DNA of 5,925 nucleotides, taken from the NCBI GenBank assembly GCA_014534415.1, contig JACVRM010000131.1, positions 1 through 5,925 on the forward strand, in the 5' to 3' direction. Source of the DNA: Thermoleophilia bacterium (lineage in GTDB: Bacteria; Actinomycetota; Thermoleophilia; Gaiellales; Gaiellaceae). The position numbers and the translations under genes are program-made. Numbering within the stretch: position 1 is the stretch's first letter; every line of letters starts with the position of its first letter. Below the pieces are notes generated by a model that had not been told where the DNA came from, did not search any database, and was given only the letters and a program-made list of their open reading frames with translations. Shown here piece after piece: positions 1-4,621 of this stretch.

Positions 1-489
1 GTCGAGCGCGAGCACGGGAACCATGTTGTAGACGGCCCAGAGGTTCGGGGTGTCCATGATGTAGTTGACGATCGAGCCGTCGTTCAGGTCGTAGCCGACG
101 ATCACCCAGCCGCGCGCCGCGCGCGCCGCCTTGCGGATCGCCTTCTTCCACTCGTCGACTCCGCCGTGGAACTCCGACTGGACGAGCTCCGCGAAACGCC
201 CCGTCGGCTCGCCGCCCGGGCCCCCGAGGTGGCCGAAGTACAGCTCGTGGTTCTTGAAGCCGAGCAGCGCGAACGTGTAGTCCACCGATACCGCGCGGAG
301 CTGCGAGAAGACCTGGTTACCCTCGATCTCCCCGTAGTCGAACTCGTTGAGGAGCTTCCGGCACTCGTTCGTCTTCTTCGCGTACCCCTCGTAGAGCTTG
401 AAGTGGTCCTCCATCGTCTGGCGCGAGATCCCGTCGAGCTCCTTGTCGAAGGCCGGGAACCGCTGCGCCTTGAGTTCATCCCACGGCAT
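1..489 (-). CDS. Fe/Mn superoxide dismutase-like protein (3' end outside window)
   Basis: The 163 visible codons match the iron/manganese superoxide dismutase fold, whose members convert superoxide to oxygen and hydrogen peroxide. A first metal-ligand His lies at residue 29 (MEDHFKLYEGY) and a second at 81 (KNHELYFGHLGG), followed by the family GGEPTG segment at 92-97 and GW at 127-128. The last codon in the window is Asp163, in PVLALD, exactly where the third ligand (the D of the family DVxEHAY motif) is expected; the fourth ligand His would lie just off the edge. The family is about 200 residues long, so roughly 40 are missing. The ATG start follows GGGAGGTGG by five bases and lies inside the end of the upstream SDR gene (14-base overlap), suggesting translational coupling. 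Oddities: the active-site Gln of Fe- or Mn-SOD seems absent (Gly77 and Met145 at the two candidate sites) and the usual His-His-x-x-Tyr gateway is altered. Fold assignment is confident; dismutase activity is not. Confidence 0.85.
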   Translation of the reverse strand, partial: MPWDELKAQRFPAFDKELDGISRQTMEDHFKLYEGYAKKTNECRKLLNEFDYGEIEGNQVFSQLRAVSVDYTFALLGFKNHELYFGHLGGPGGEPTGRFAELVQSEFHGGVDEWKKAIRKAARAARGWVIVGYDLNDGSIVNYIMDTPNLWAVYNMVPVLALD

Positions 490-1558
490 CGCCACCTCCC
501 TGGTCGTTTGCGGAATCGAGCTTGCCATAGAGTCGTGTGGGCGCGCTGGCGACCGTCTCGCACGAGGTCCGCGCGAGCGGCGGCGTCTCGATCCCCGCGC
601 GGGCCTGGATTCCGTCCAGCAGGTCAAGTACGGCCTCGACCGCACTGCGGCGCGGCTCCCAGCCGAGCTCCGTCCGGGCGCGCTCCGTGCTCAGGAGCGG
701 CACCGCGCGACCGAGATCCAGCCAGCCGGGCGGCGTGGGCTGGAGACGTAGCCGCCACGTCGCGTCCATCACGCCGCGCACCAGCCCCGGCGGGACCGGC
801 AGCGGGCGCGCGTCCAGCGTCCGCCCGAGTTCGTCTGCGTCGAGCGGCGGCTCGGCGGCGAGGTTGAACGGCCCGCGGACGTCACGCACGATGGCAAGCC
901 GGTACGCCTCGCCGACGTCGTGCGAGTGCACGGCCTGGAAGCGCAGGCCTCGGAACTGCGGCACGAGCGGGATCAGCGCTCGCCGGACGAGCCGGCTCGG
1001 CAAGAGCGGCCCCGTCCAGAGCCGGCGAATTCCGGACGCTGCCTCCCGCTTGAAGATGAAGCCCGGCCGCATGCGCACGACTCGCAGGGCCGGCGCGCGT
1101 CGCTCGATCGCGTCGAGCCTCCGCTCGACCTCCACCTTGTGACGCGCGTAGAAGCTCGTAGGCACCGCTTCCAGTGGCCAGCTCTCGTCGACGCGCCGGT
1201 CCTTCGGCCCGGGCGCGTATGCGCCGACCGACGAGGCGTAGACGAGCGCCGGCACGCCTGCCTGGACGACGGCCTCGAAGAGCCGCGCCGACCCCTCGAC
1301 GTTCACGCGGCGGAGGAACGCGGCGTCATGGGAGGGCTGGATCACCCAGGCCAGATGGACGACCGCAGCGGCTCCTCGGAAGAGCGGGACGAGATCGTCC
1401 GTCGCGATGTCCGCGCGCGCCCAGTCGGTCTTCGCGAACGCAGCGTCCGGAAGCCGCCGCGCCACGCCCAGGACCGACTCGACCTGCGGCTCGCGCGCGA
1501 GCGCCTCGAGCAGACTCGTGCCGACGTTCCCGGTCGCTCCCACGACGACGACGCGCAC
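476..1558 (-). CDS. NAD-dependent epimerase/dehydratase family protein (extended SDR)
   Basis: A 360-residue extended short-chain dehydrogenase/reductase, a family of soluble NAD(P)-dependent enzymes acting mostly on nucleotide sugars and related substrates. The N-terminal Rossmann motif GATGNVG is at 7-13, the cofactor-side HLAW at 68-71, the catalytic Ser in YASS at 107-110, and the YxxxK pair is Tyr137/Lys141 (YARHK). The segment STERARTELGWEPR (290-303) is the usual C-terminal element of epimerase-type SDRs. The substrate cannot be told from sequence. The GTG start is fixed by an in-frame TAA four codons upstream and by the Rossmann strand starting at residue 2; no Shine-Dalgarno sequence precedes it, so a leaderless transcript is possible. 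After about residue 325 there is a low-complexity tail of some 35 residues that looks unlike the fold and is encoded by DNA also serving as the leader of the downstream SOD-like gene. The two genes probably form an operon. Confidence 0.88.
   Translation of the reverse strand: MRVVVVGATGNVGTSLLEALAREPQVESVLGVARRLPDAAFAKTDWARADIATDDLVPLFRGAAAVVHLAWVIQPSHDAAFLRRVNVEGSARLFEAVVQAGVPALVYASSVGAYAPGPKDRRVDESWPLEAVPTSFYARHKVEVERRLDAIERRAPALRVVRMRPGFIFKREAASGIRRLWTGPLLPSRLVRRALIPLVPQFRGLRFQAVHSHDVGEAYRLAIVRDVRGPFNLAAEPPLDADELGRTLDARPLPVPPGLVRGVMDATWRLRLQPTPPGWLDLGRAVPLLSTERARTELGWEPRRSAVEAVLDLLDGIQARAGIETPPLARTSCETVASAPTRLYGKLDSANDQGGGDAVG
488..514 (-). promoter_or_regulatory. Ribosome-binding leader of the SOD-like gene, copy 1 of a shared 27-base element
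   Basis: Read on the minus strand it begins TCCGCAAACGACC, continues through GGGAGGTGG and ends at the ATG. It matches 24 of 27 bases of the leader of the PRC-barrel gene at 4242-4268. The shared part includes the ribosome binding site and about 14 bases upstream of it. This copy lies inside the final codons of the SDR gene. Confidence 0.6.
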
Positions 1559-1649
1559 GCGGAATAGTTAACCCGAGCGCGCCGAGGCGGCCGACGAGCG
1601 GCGGAGCGGCGACCTCGCTCGTCTTGGCGAGCGGACTGAACCGGTTGAG

Positions 1650-1845
1650 GGTGCGGCGCCGGCGGGCGGCTCGCCGTCCGTCTCGTTCGTCCGCCCCAAG
1701 GCCGGTGCCGTGACGGGCTCCAAGACGACGTTCGTCGTCAAGCTCCGCAACTTCAGGATCAACGCGCCGGCCGTCGGCATGAAGCCGTTCTCTGGGACCT
1801 GTCGACGGCGAAGATGAGCCGAACGGCCCATGCGGCGCGGCCCTT
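1650..1845 (+). pseudogene. Decayed fragment of a secreted-protein gene
   Basis: Frame 3 here reads GGSPSVSFVRPKAG, then TGSKTTFVVKLRNF, then APAVGMKP, a coherent beta-strand-like protein sequence with strong third-position GC, before turning into nonsense and a TGA at 1815-1817. I recall this pattern (SVSFxxPxxGAxVxG, then xVKxxNFxxxxxAVG, then a GHLH...DGG segment) from actinobacterial exported or lipoprotein-type proteins. The expected GHLH part is missing, but a different frame from about 1800 reads VDGEDEP, resembling the DGG segment that should follow, so small deletions are likely. There is no in-frame ATG, GTG or TTG between the upstream stop (1569-1571) and GTG at 1710, so the signal peptide end is also lost. 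It occupies most of the 330-base gap between the divergent SDR and protease genes. The remnant call is solid; the family is from memory. Confidence 0.6.
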
Positions 1846-1851
1846 CTATTT

Positions 1852-1871
1852 GTAACGCTTGTGGCGTTCAC
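1852..1871. promoter_or_regulatory. Inverted repeat upstream of the metalloprotease gene (possible operator)
   Basis: GTAACGC, a five-base spacer, then GCGTTCAC form a near-perfect dyad with one bulged base. It lies 17 bases before the protease ATG and just ahead of its ribosome binding site. It could bind a regulator or form a small mRNA hairpin. No convincing -35/-10 pair is visible around it. Confidence 0.25.
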
Positions 1872-1888
1872 GTCCGGGAGGGGTCTGT

Positions 1889-2839
1889 ATGCGGCTTGCT
1901 ATGTCCTTGATGCTCGTCGTGCTCTTCGCGGTGTGCGCGGGCTCGGCGCTCGCGCACCCGTTTCGCTCGGCGGAGCGTGTCGTCCACGCAGACACGCCGG
2001 CTGCGCTCGCCGACGTCGGGCCAGCGGCGCCGTGGACGGTGGCCGAGTACGACGGGGTTGCGTTGAGCGCCGACGCGCTCGACACCACCACGCTGCCGGC
2101 CATTCACGCGATCTATCTGCATCCGAGCGACGCGCCCAGCCGCTTCGCGACCTATGCCGCCATGTTCCAGCGCGACGCACGCGAGGCCTCCGGCGTGCTG
2201 AAGACGCTGTACGACCGTGGCATCCGACTCGATGAGCGTGTCGGTGCGGACGGGGTCACGCGCTACGTCGATATCACCGTCGTCAAGAGTCGTTACTCGA
2301 AGAAGGAGCTCGCCAGCTCGCGCCAGTGGAGCCTCGTGGCGCGCGAGCTCGACCGGCTCAAGTTCCGGCACCCGGACAAGAAGTACCTGGTTTGGTTGGA
2401 CGCGGGCTCGCAATATTGCGGCCAGAGCGAGCTGTACAACGACCAAACCCGCGGCCCTTCGAACGTCAACGAGCGCCGCACAATGTCGATCGCCTATCGC
2501 TACTACGACGCCGCGAACGCCGAGACGGGCGGCTTCTGCGGCCGGCGGACGGTTCTCCACGAGCTGACGCACGCGATGGGAGCGGTGCAGTACACGGCCC
2601 CGAACAACGACGGCGGGCACGTGAACGACAATGCGAACGACGTCCTTGGCCGGTTCGCGTCCACGATTCCGTATTCCGGCGGCCTGTTGTACGACTACGG
2701 GCTCGACGATTACTGGGATCCGCGTGCCGACCCGACGAGCGGAAGCGCGGCGACGCTCGCGTGGTGGACCGTCAACCTGAGCCGGTTTGTCTGCCCGGCG
2801 AGCGGCTGCGAGTCGCCGAACGCAAGTCCAGGCTACTAG
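1889..2839 (+). CDS. Exported HExxH zinc metalloprotease-like protein
   Basis: A 316-residue protein, probably secreted. The ATG start is chosen because GGGAGGGG lies five bases upstream and because it places a Sec signal peptide at the very N-terminus: residues 1-22, a hydrophobic run ending GSALA, with cleavage predicted before His23. A TTG ten codons upstream is open but has no such support. The zinc-binding HELTH is at 224-228 (Glu225 catalytic) followed by AMGAVQYTAP and a downstream GGH (His244) that may give the third ligand. This layout recalls actinobacterial exported proteases with HExxHxxGAVQ...GGH...DVMCY, but here DVMCY has become DVLGR, so the Met-turn is altered. The C-terminal DDYWDP and the WWTVNLSRF segment fit the same group. 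Cysteines 177, 217, 302 and 307 could form two disulfides. It stands alone on its strand, ending at a hairpin. The target protein is unknown. Confidence 0.8.
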   Translation: MRLAMSLMLVVLFAVCAGSALAHPFRSAERVVHADTPAALADVGPAAPWTVAEYDGVALSADALDTTTLPAIHAIYLHPSDAPSRFATYAAMFQRDAREASGVLKTLYDRGIRLDERVGADGVTRYVDITVVKSRYSKKELASSRQWSLVARELDRLKFRHPDKKYLVWLDAGSQYCGQSELYNDQTRGPSNVNERRTMSIAYRYYDAANAETGGFCGRRTVLHELTHAMGAVQYTAPNNDGGHVNDNANDVLGRFASTIPYSGGLLYDYGLDDYWDPRADPTSGSAATLAWWTVNLSRFVCPASGCESPNASPGY

Positions 2840-2885
2840 CCCGGCGCGCGACCGGCTCGTCGAGCGGCAGATTCGGCGGCCGACA

Positions 2886-2918
2886 TTCAGAGAGGGCTCC
2901 GGTCGGGCCCTCTCTGAA
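2886..2918. terminator. Hairpin between convergent protease and repeat-protein genes
   Basis: A perfect 12-base-pair stem, TTCAGAGAGGGC and its complement, closes a nine-base loop. It lies 46 bases after the protease stop and 62 bases after the stop of the opposing gene, so it can serve both. It has no T-run on either side, as is common in high-GC genomes. Confidence 0.7.
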
Positions 2919-2980
2919 CGTGTAATCGGTGGGCGGGCGAAGTGAACGAGCGGCGTCGTCCGTCGCGCCGTGACGGGAAC

Positions 2981-3445
2981 CTACGGCCCGGCGAGCCGCT
3001 CCGACGGCTGCATCCGGTTGTGCCGGACGAGCGCAGCGCCGAGGCCGCCCGCCAGCAGGACCGCGAAGAGCGCGGTCGCCGCGCCCACGCCGGCGTCGCT
3101 CCAGTCGAAGCGGTCAGAGGCGCGTGCCGTGTTCGCGCGGACGATCGTCGTGTACGCAAGCGCGCCGGGCCGAGCATCCGGCGAGCGGAGGTCACGGCGG
3201 GCGAGGCTGGACACCACCACCGCCTCTTCGCCGCCGAGCGCGCCGGGCCGAGCATCCGGTGAGCGGAGGTCACGGCCGGCGAGGCTGGGCACCACCACCG
3301 CCTCTTCGCCGCCGAGCGCGCCGGGGCGAGCATCGGGCGAGCGGAGGTCGGTGCTGGCCGGTGCGACGGAGATCGCAACGAGCGCGACGGCCGCGGTGAC
3401 CAGCAGCGCCACCACTCGCGACATGAGGGAATTGACTGAGTGCAT
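2981..3445 (-). CDS. Small exported membrane-anchored protein with 26-residue DLRSPDA repeats
   Basis: A 154-residue protein of unknown function. A signal peptide spans residues 1 to about 30 (MSRVVALLVTAAVALVAI core, then APAS). Next come three copies of the 12-residue core DLRSPDARPGAL, the first two joined to the next by a GGEEAVVV-type linker, making a 26-residue period. After a short variable part and FDWSDAG, a second hydrophobic segment (GAATALFAVLLAGGLGAALV) ends with a basic tail RHNR. The expected topology is therefore exported repeats tethered by a C-terminal membrane helix. I recall many actinobacterial proteins with a single DLRSPDARD core and an FDWGDAGIGAA-like membrane segment, none with a known role; this one appears expanded. 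The ATG start has AGGAG seven bases upstream. A long upstream leader contains an inverted repeat (3460-3519). It is convergent with the protease gene. Confidence 0.75.
   Translation of the reverse strand: MHSVNSLMSRVVALLVTAAVALVAISVAPASTDLRSPDARPGALGGEEAVVVPSLAGRDLRSPDARPGALGGEEAVVVSSLARRDLRSPDARPGALAYTTIVRANTARASDRFDWSDAGVGAATALFAVLLAGGLGAALVRHNRMQPSERLAGP
3160..3349. repeat. Tandem 78-base coding repeat, 2.4 copies
   Basis: Unit 1 is 3160-3237, unit 2 is 3238-3315, and a partial third unit is 3316-3349. Units 1 and 2 differ at three of 78 positions; the partial unit differs from unit 1 at two of 34. The period equals 26 codons, so the reading frame of the host gene is kept. Confidence 0.95.
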
Positions 3446-3519
3446 GAGGTTTCTCCTGTCTCCGAAGCGAGGTAAGTGCCCTTAGGACGGTGCAGCGCCA
3501 CGGGACCTTCCCTTCGGAG
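3446..3519 (-). promoter_or_regulatory. Structured 5' leader of the repeat-protein gene
   Basis: Read on the minus strand, CTCCGAAG (3512-3519) is exactly complementary to CTTCGGAG (3460-3467), which ends two bases before the AGGAG ribosome binding site. The 44-base interior has further pairing potential (AGGT with ACCT at its ends). This is consistent with a cis-acting RNA element controlling translation. I compared it with the riboswitch classes I remember, including the c-di-AMP, TPP, cobalamin and guanidine types, and recognised none. Confidence 0.35.
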
Positions 3520-3651
3520 CGTGGCCGCGACCGTTGTGAGGAGCCGGTTGCGTCGGCTTCCGCCGCCCCGTGTGCGATTCCGCATGAGTCGCGTCTAAGC
3601 GCTTCGACGAGGGTCGCATTCCGGGCGGCCCTCTTCGCGTCGCGGAGAGGA

Positions 3652-3679
3652 CGCTTGCAACCGGAACTATCCGGAAGCG
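3652..3679 (-). terminator. Hairpin downstream of the tRNA-Ser gene
   Basis: Eleven bases past the tRNA 3' end, the minus strand reads CGCTT, CCGGA, loop TAGT, TCCGG, a TTGC bulge, then AAGCG. This gives two stacked five-base stems. Its place suggests a tRNA terminator or processing signal; there is no T-run. The rest of the 244-base gap (3446-3689) shows no gene. Confidence 0.45.
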
Positions 3680-3689
3680 CCTCCTCGAG

Positions 3690-3779
3690 CGGCGGGGCTG
3701 GGATTCGAACCCAGGGGCCGCCTCTCCGGCGGCCTGCGGTTTTCAAGACCGCCCCGTTCGGCCGCTCCGGCACCCCGCC
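3690..3779 (-). tRNA. tRNA-Ser (anticodon UGA)
   Basis: The 90-base class II tRNA folds fully. The acceptor stem is GGCGGGG paired with CCCCGCC, with discriminator G as in serine tRNAs. The anticodon stem GCGGT/ACCGC encloses loop CTTGAAA, giving anticodon TGA, which reads UCA and related serine codons. A long variable arm pairs GGCCGCC with GGCGGCC, the hallmark that seryl-tRNA synthetase recognises. The T arm is CTGGG, TTCGAAT, CCCAG. No CCA is encoded at the 3' end, so it must be added enzymatically. The seryl-tRNA synthetase gene lies about 0.8 kb upstream on the same strand, with the PRC-barrel gene between them. Confidence 0.97.
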
Positions 3780-3820
3780 CGCCCACCGAGTGTAGCCGCG
3801 CTCGCCTCCGACTCCGGAAG

Positions 3821-3850
3821 CGCGAAGGAGGGCATATGCCCTCCTTCGCG
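3821..3850. terminator. Perfect 30-base palindrome between the PRC-barrel gene and tRNA-Ser
   Basis: Each half, CGCGAAGGAGGGCAT and its exact complement, makes a 15-base-pair dyad with no mismatch. It sits 18 bases past the PRC-barrel stop and 41 bases before the tRNA 5' end, so it most likely terminates the PRC-barrel transcript. There is no T-run. It happens to carry AGGAGG followed by ATG on both strands, which I treat as chance. Confidence 0.7.
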
Positions 3851-3868
3851 GCGGTCCGTAGAGTCGCG

Positions 3869-4240
3869 CTAGTACGGCGCGTCCGTGTCCCGCCAGCCCG
3901 CGCCGCCGGGGCCGTAGTAGCCGCTCAGCGTCGTCCGGTACTCGTCCGTCGAGTAGGCGGTCTCGTCGAACTCGGGAGAGTTCTTGATCTCGTCCTTCCC
4001 CCGGTTGACCCAGACGGTCTTCTCGTCGTGGTCCACGCGGTCGACGACTCCGGCCGGGATCAAGACCTTCTTCCCGAAGATCCAGGGGCCAGTGTCGACC
4101 ACGAGGAAGCTACGCCCGACGTCGTACGTCGCTTCGTCGATGCTGCCGATACCGCCGTCCAGCGCCTCGACGTCGTAGCCCGTGAGGTCCTGCCCAACCG
4201 TGGCGGGCTCACGGTACGTCCAGAGATCTGCACTCGTCAC
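3869..4240 (-). CDS. PRC-barrel domain protein
   Basis: A 123-residue soluble protein with one PRC-barrel domain, a small beta-barrel found in RimM and photosynthetic reaction centre H subunits and in many stand-alone proteins of unknown role. The domain runs from about residue 14 to 93: LTGYDVEALDGGIGSIDEA, then SFLVVDTGPWIFGKKVLIPAG, then a VDRVDHDEKTVWV strand and the typical helix KDEIKNSPEFDE. The tail (about 94-123) is rich in Tyr, Gly and Asp. The GTG start at 4238-4240 has AGGAGG eight bases upstream and gives the usual family length; a GTG 19 codons further up lies beyond that ribosome binding site and is rejected. It is divergent from the 95-residue unknown gene and ends at a strong palindrome. 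Its leader is shared with the SOD-like gene, hinting at common control. Function is not predictable; stress-related PRC-barrel proteins are common in high-GC bacteria. Confidence 0.85.
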   Translation of the reverse strand: MTSADLWTYREPATVGQDLTGYDVEALDGGIGSIDEATYDVGRSFLVVDTGPWIFGKKVLIPAGVVDRVDHDEKTVWVNRGKDEIKNSPEFDETAYSTDEYRTTLSGYYGPGGAGWRDTDAPY

Positions 4241-4241
4241 A

Positions 4242-4268
4242 ATCGCCACCTCCTGGGTCGCTTGCGGA
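4242..4268 (-). promoter_or_regulatory. Ribosome-binding leader of the PRC-barrel gene, copy 2 of a shared 27-base element
   Basis: On the minus strand it reads TCCGCAAGCGACC, then CAGGAGGTGGCGAT, immediately before the GTG start. It differs from the SOD-like leader (488-514) at three of 27 positions. Similarity ends abruptly on both sides. Confidence 0.6.
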
Positions 4269-4297
4269 CCCCCATCGGATACCCGCGCCCGACCCAC

Positions 4298-4334
4298 TTG
4301 AATCCGAGCGTCGGGATGCCGATAACCCGGGGTA
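4298..4334 (+). promoter_or_regulatory. Candidate sigma70-type promoter driving a leaderless transcript
   Basis: TTGAAT (4298-4303) and GATAAC (4321-4326) each match four of six consensus bases and are separated by 17 bases. The base seven past the -10, where transcription would begin, is close to or at the A of the ATG at 4334. No Shine-Dalgarno sequence is present, which fits. Confidence 0.45.
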
Positions 4335-4621
4335 TGGCCACGATCGACTGGGACGAGTTCGAGCTCGACCGCCTCGCCGAGCGCCTTCGCGAGCGGCGCA
4401 GCGCGCCCGACGCGGAGAAGACGGTGTGGGCCTTCGAGCGCGCGCTCGAGATCGCGCGCATCGACGCTGCCCTGCTCGACTACCTGCTGACGGCGGTCGT
4501 CTGCCTCATCGCCCGCGCCACCAATGACGCCACGCCGCGGGACATCCTCGAAGCGTATTTCCGCCGGGCGCCCTCGGACATGCGCTGGCGGGAGGAGCTA
4601 CGCCCGCTGCTCGACGCCTGA
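4334..4621 (+). CDS. Hypothetical protein, 95 residues
   Basis: I do not recognise this family. The protein is predicted largely helical and charged: an N-terminal segment rich in Asp, Glu and Arg (DEFELDRLAERLRERR), a central hydrophobic helix (LLDYLLTAVVCLIA, residues 47-60) that looks buried rather than membrane-spanning, and a C-terminal amphipathic part (TPRDILEAYFRRAPSDM, then REELRPLL). It has no signal peptide and a single Cys at 57. The ATG start is chosen because a plausible promoter places transcription at it and because coding character begins there. A longer reading frame runs upstream to 3836 but crosses the PRC-barrel gene antisense. The gene is divergent from the PRC-barrel gene with 93 bases between, and its last 24 bases overlap the 3' end of serS tail to tail. 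It is supported mainly by protein-like composition. Confidence 0.6.
   Translation: MATIDWDEFELDRLAERLRERRSAPDAEKTVWAFERALEIARIDAALLDYLLTAVVCLIARATNDATPRDILEAYFRRAPSDMRWREELRPLLDA

Noticed and set aside
166..867. Plus-strand open frame of 233 codons
   Set aside because: It runs antisense to both the SOD-like and SDR genes and translates to Arg/Ala-rich low-complexity sequence, typical of a shadow frame in GC-rich DNA.
920..1567. Plus-strand open frame of 215 codons
   Set aside because: It lies antisense to the SDR gene, is very rich in Arg, Asp and Glu, and has no recognisable motif.
1859..1888. TTG at 1859 as the protease start
   Set aside because: It adds ten residues, with Arg and Gly, before a normal signal peptide; the ATG at 1889 has a strong ribosome binding site.
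3160..3349. CRISPR-like repeats
   Set aside because: The units are contiguous, without spacers, 78 bases long and in frame with a coding sequence; no cas genes are present.
2887..3585. Minus-strand open frame of 232 codons overlapping the repeat-protein gene
   Set aside because: It is out of frame with the signal peptide and DLRSPDA repeats; its repeats are only the frame-shifted reading of the same 78-base unit.
3490..3795. Plus-strand frame containing GGAGIRTQGPPLRR
   Set aside because: This is translation of the antisense of the tRNA-Ser gene, a familiar annotation artefact.
4241..4297. GTG at 4295-4297 as the PRC-barrel start
   Set aside because: It would place the strong AGGAGG inside the coding region and add 19 residues before the domain; the GTG at 4238-4240 has ideal spacing.
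3836..4333. Upstream extension of the 95-residue plus-strand gene to an ATG at 3836, which has AGGAGG ahead of it
   Set aside because: The extension is entirely antisense to the PRC-barrel gene, its start lies inside a perfect palindrome, and the translation is Arg/Val-rich shadow sequence. Coding character begins at 4334.
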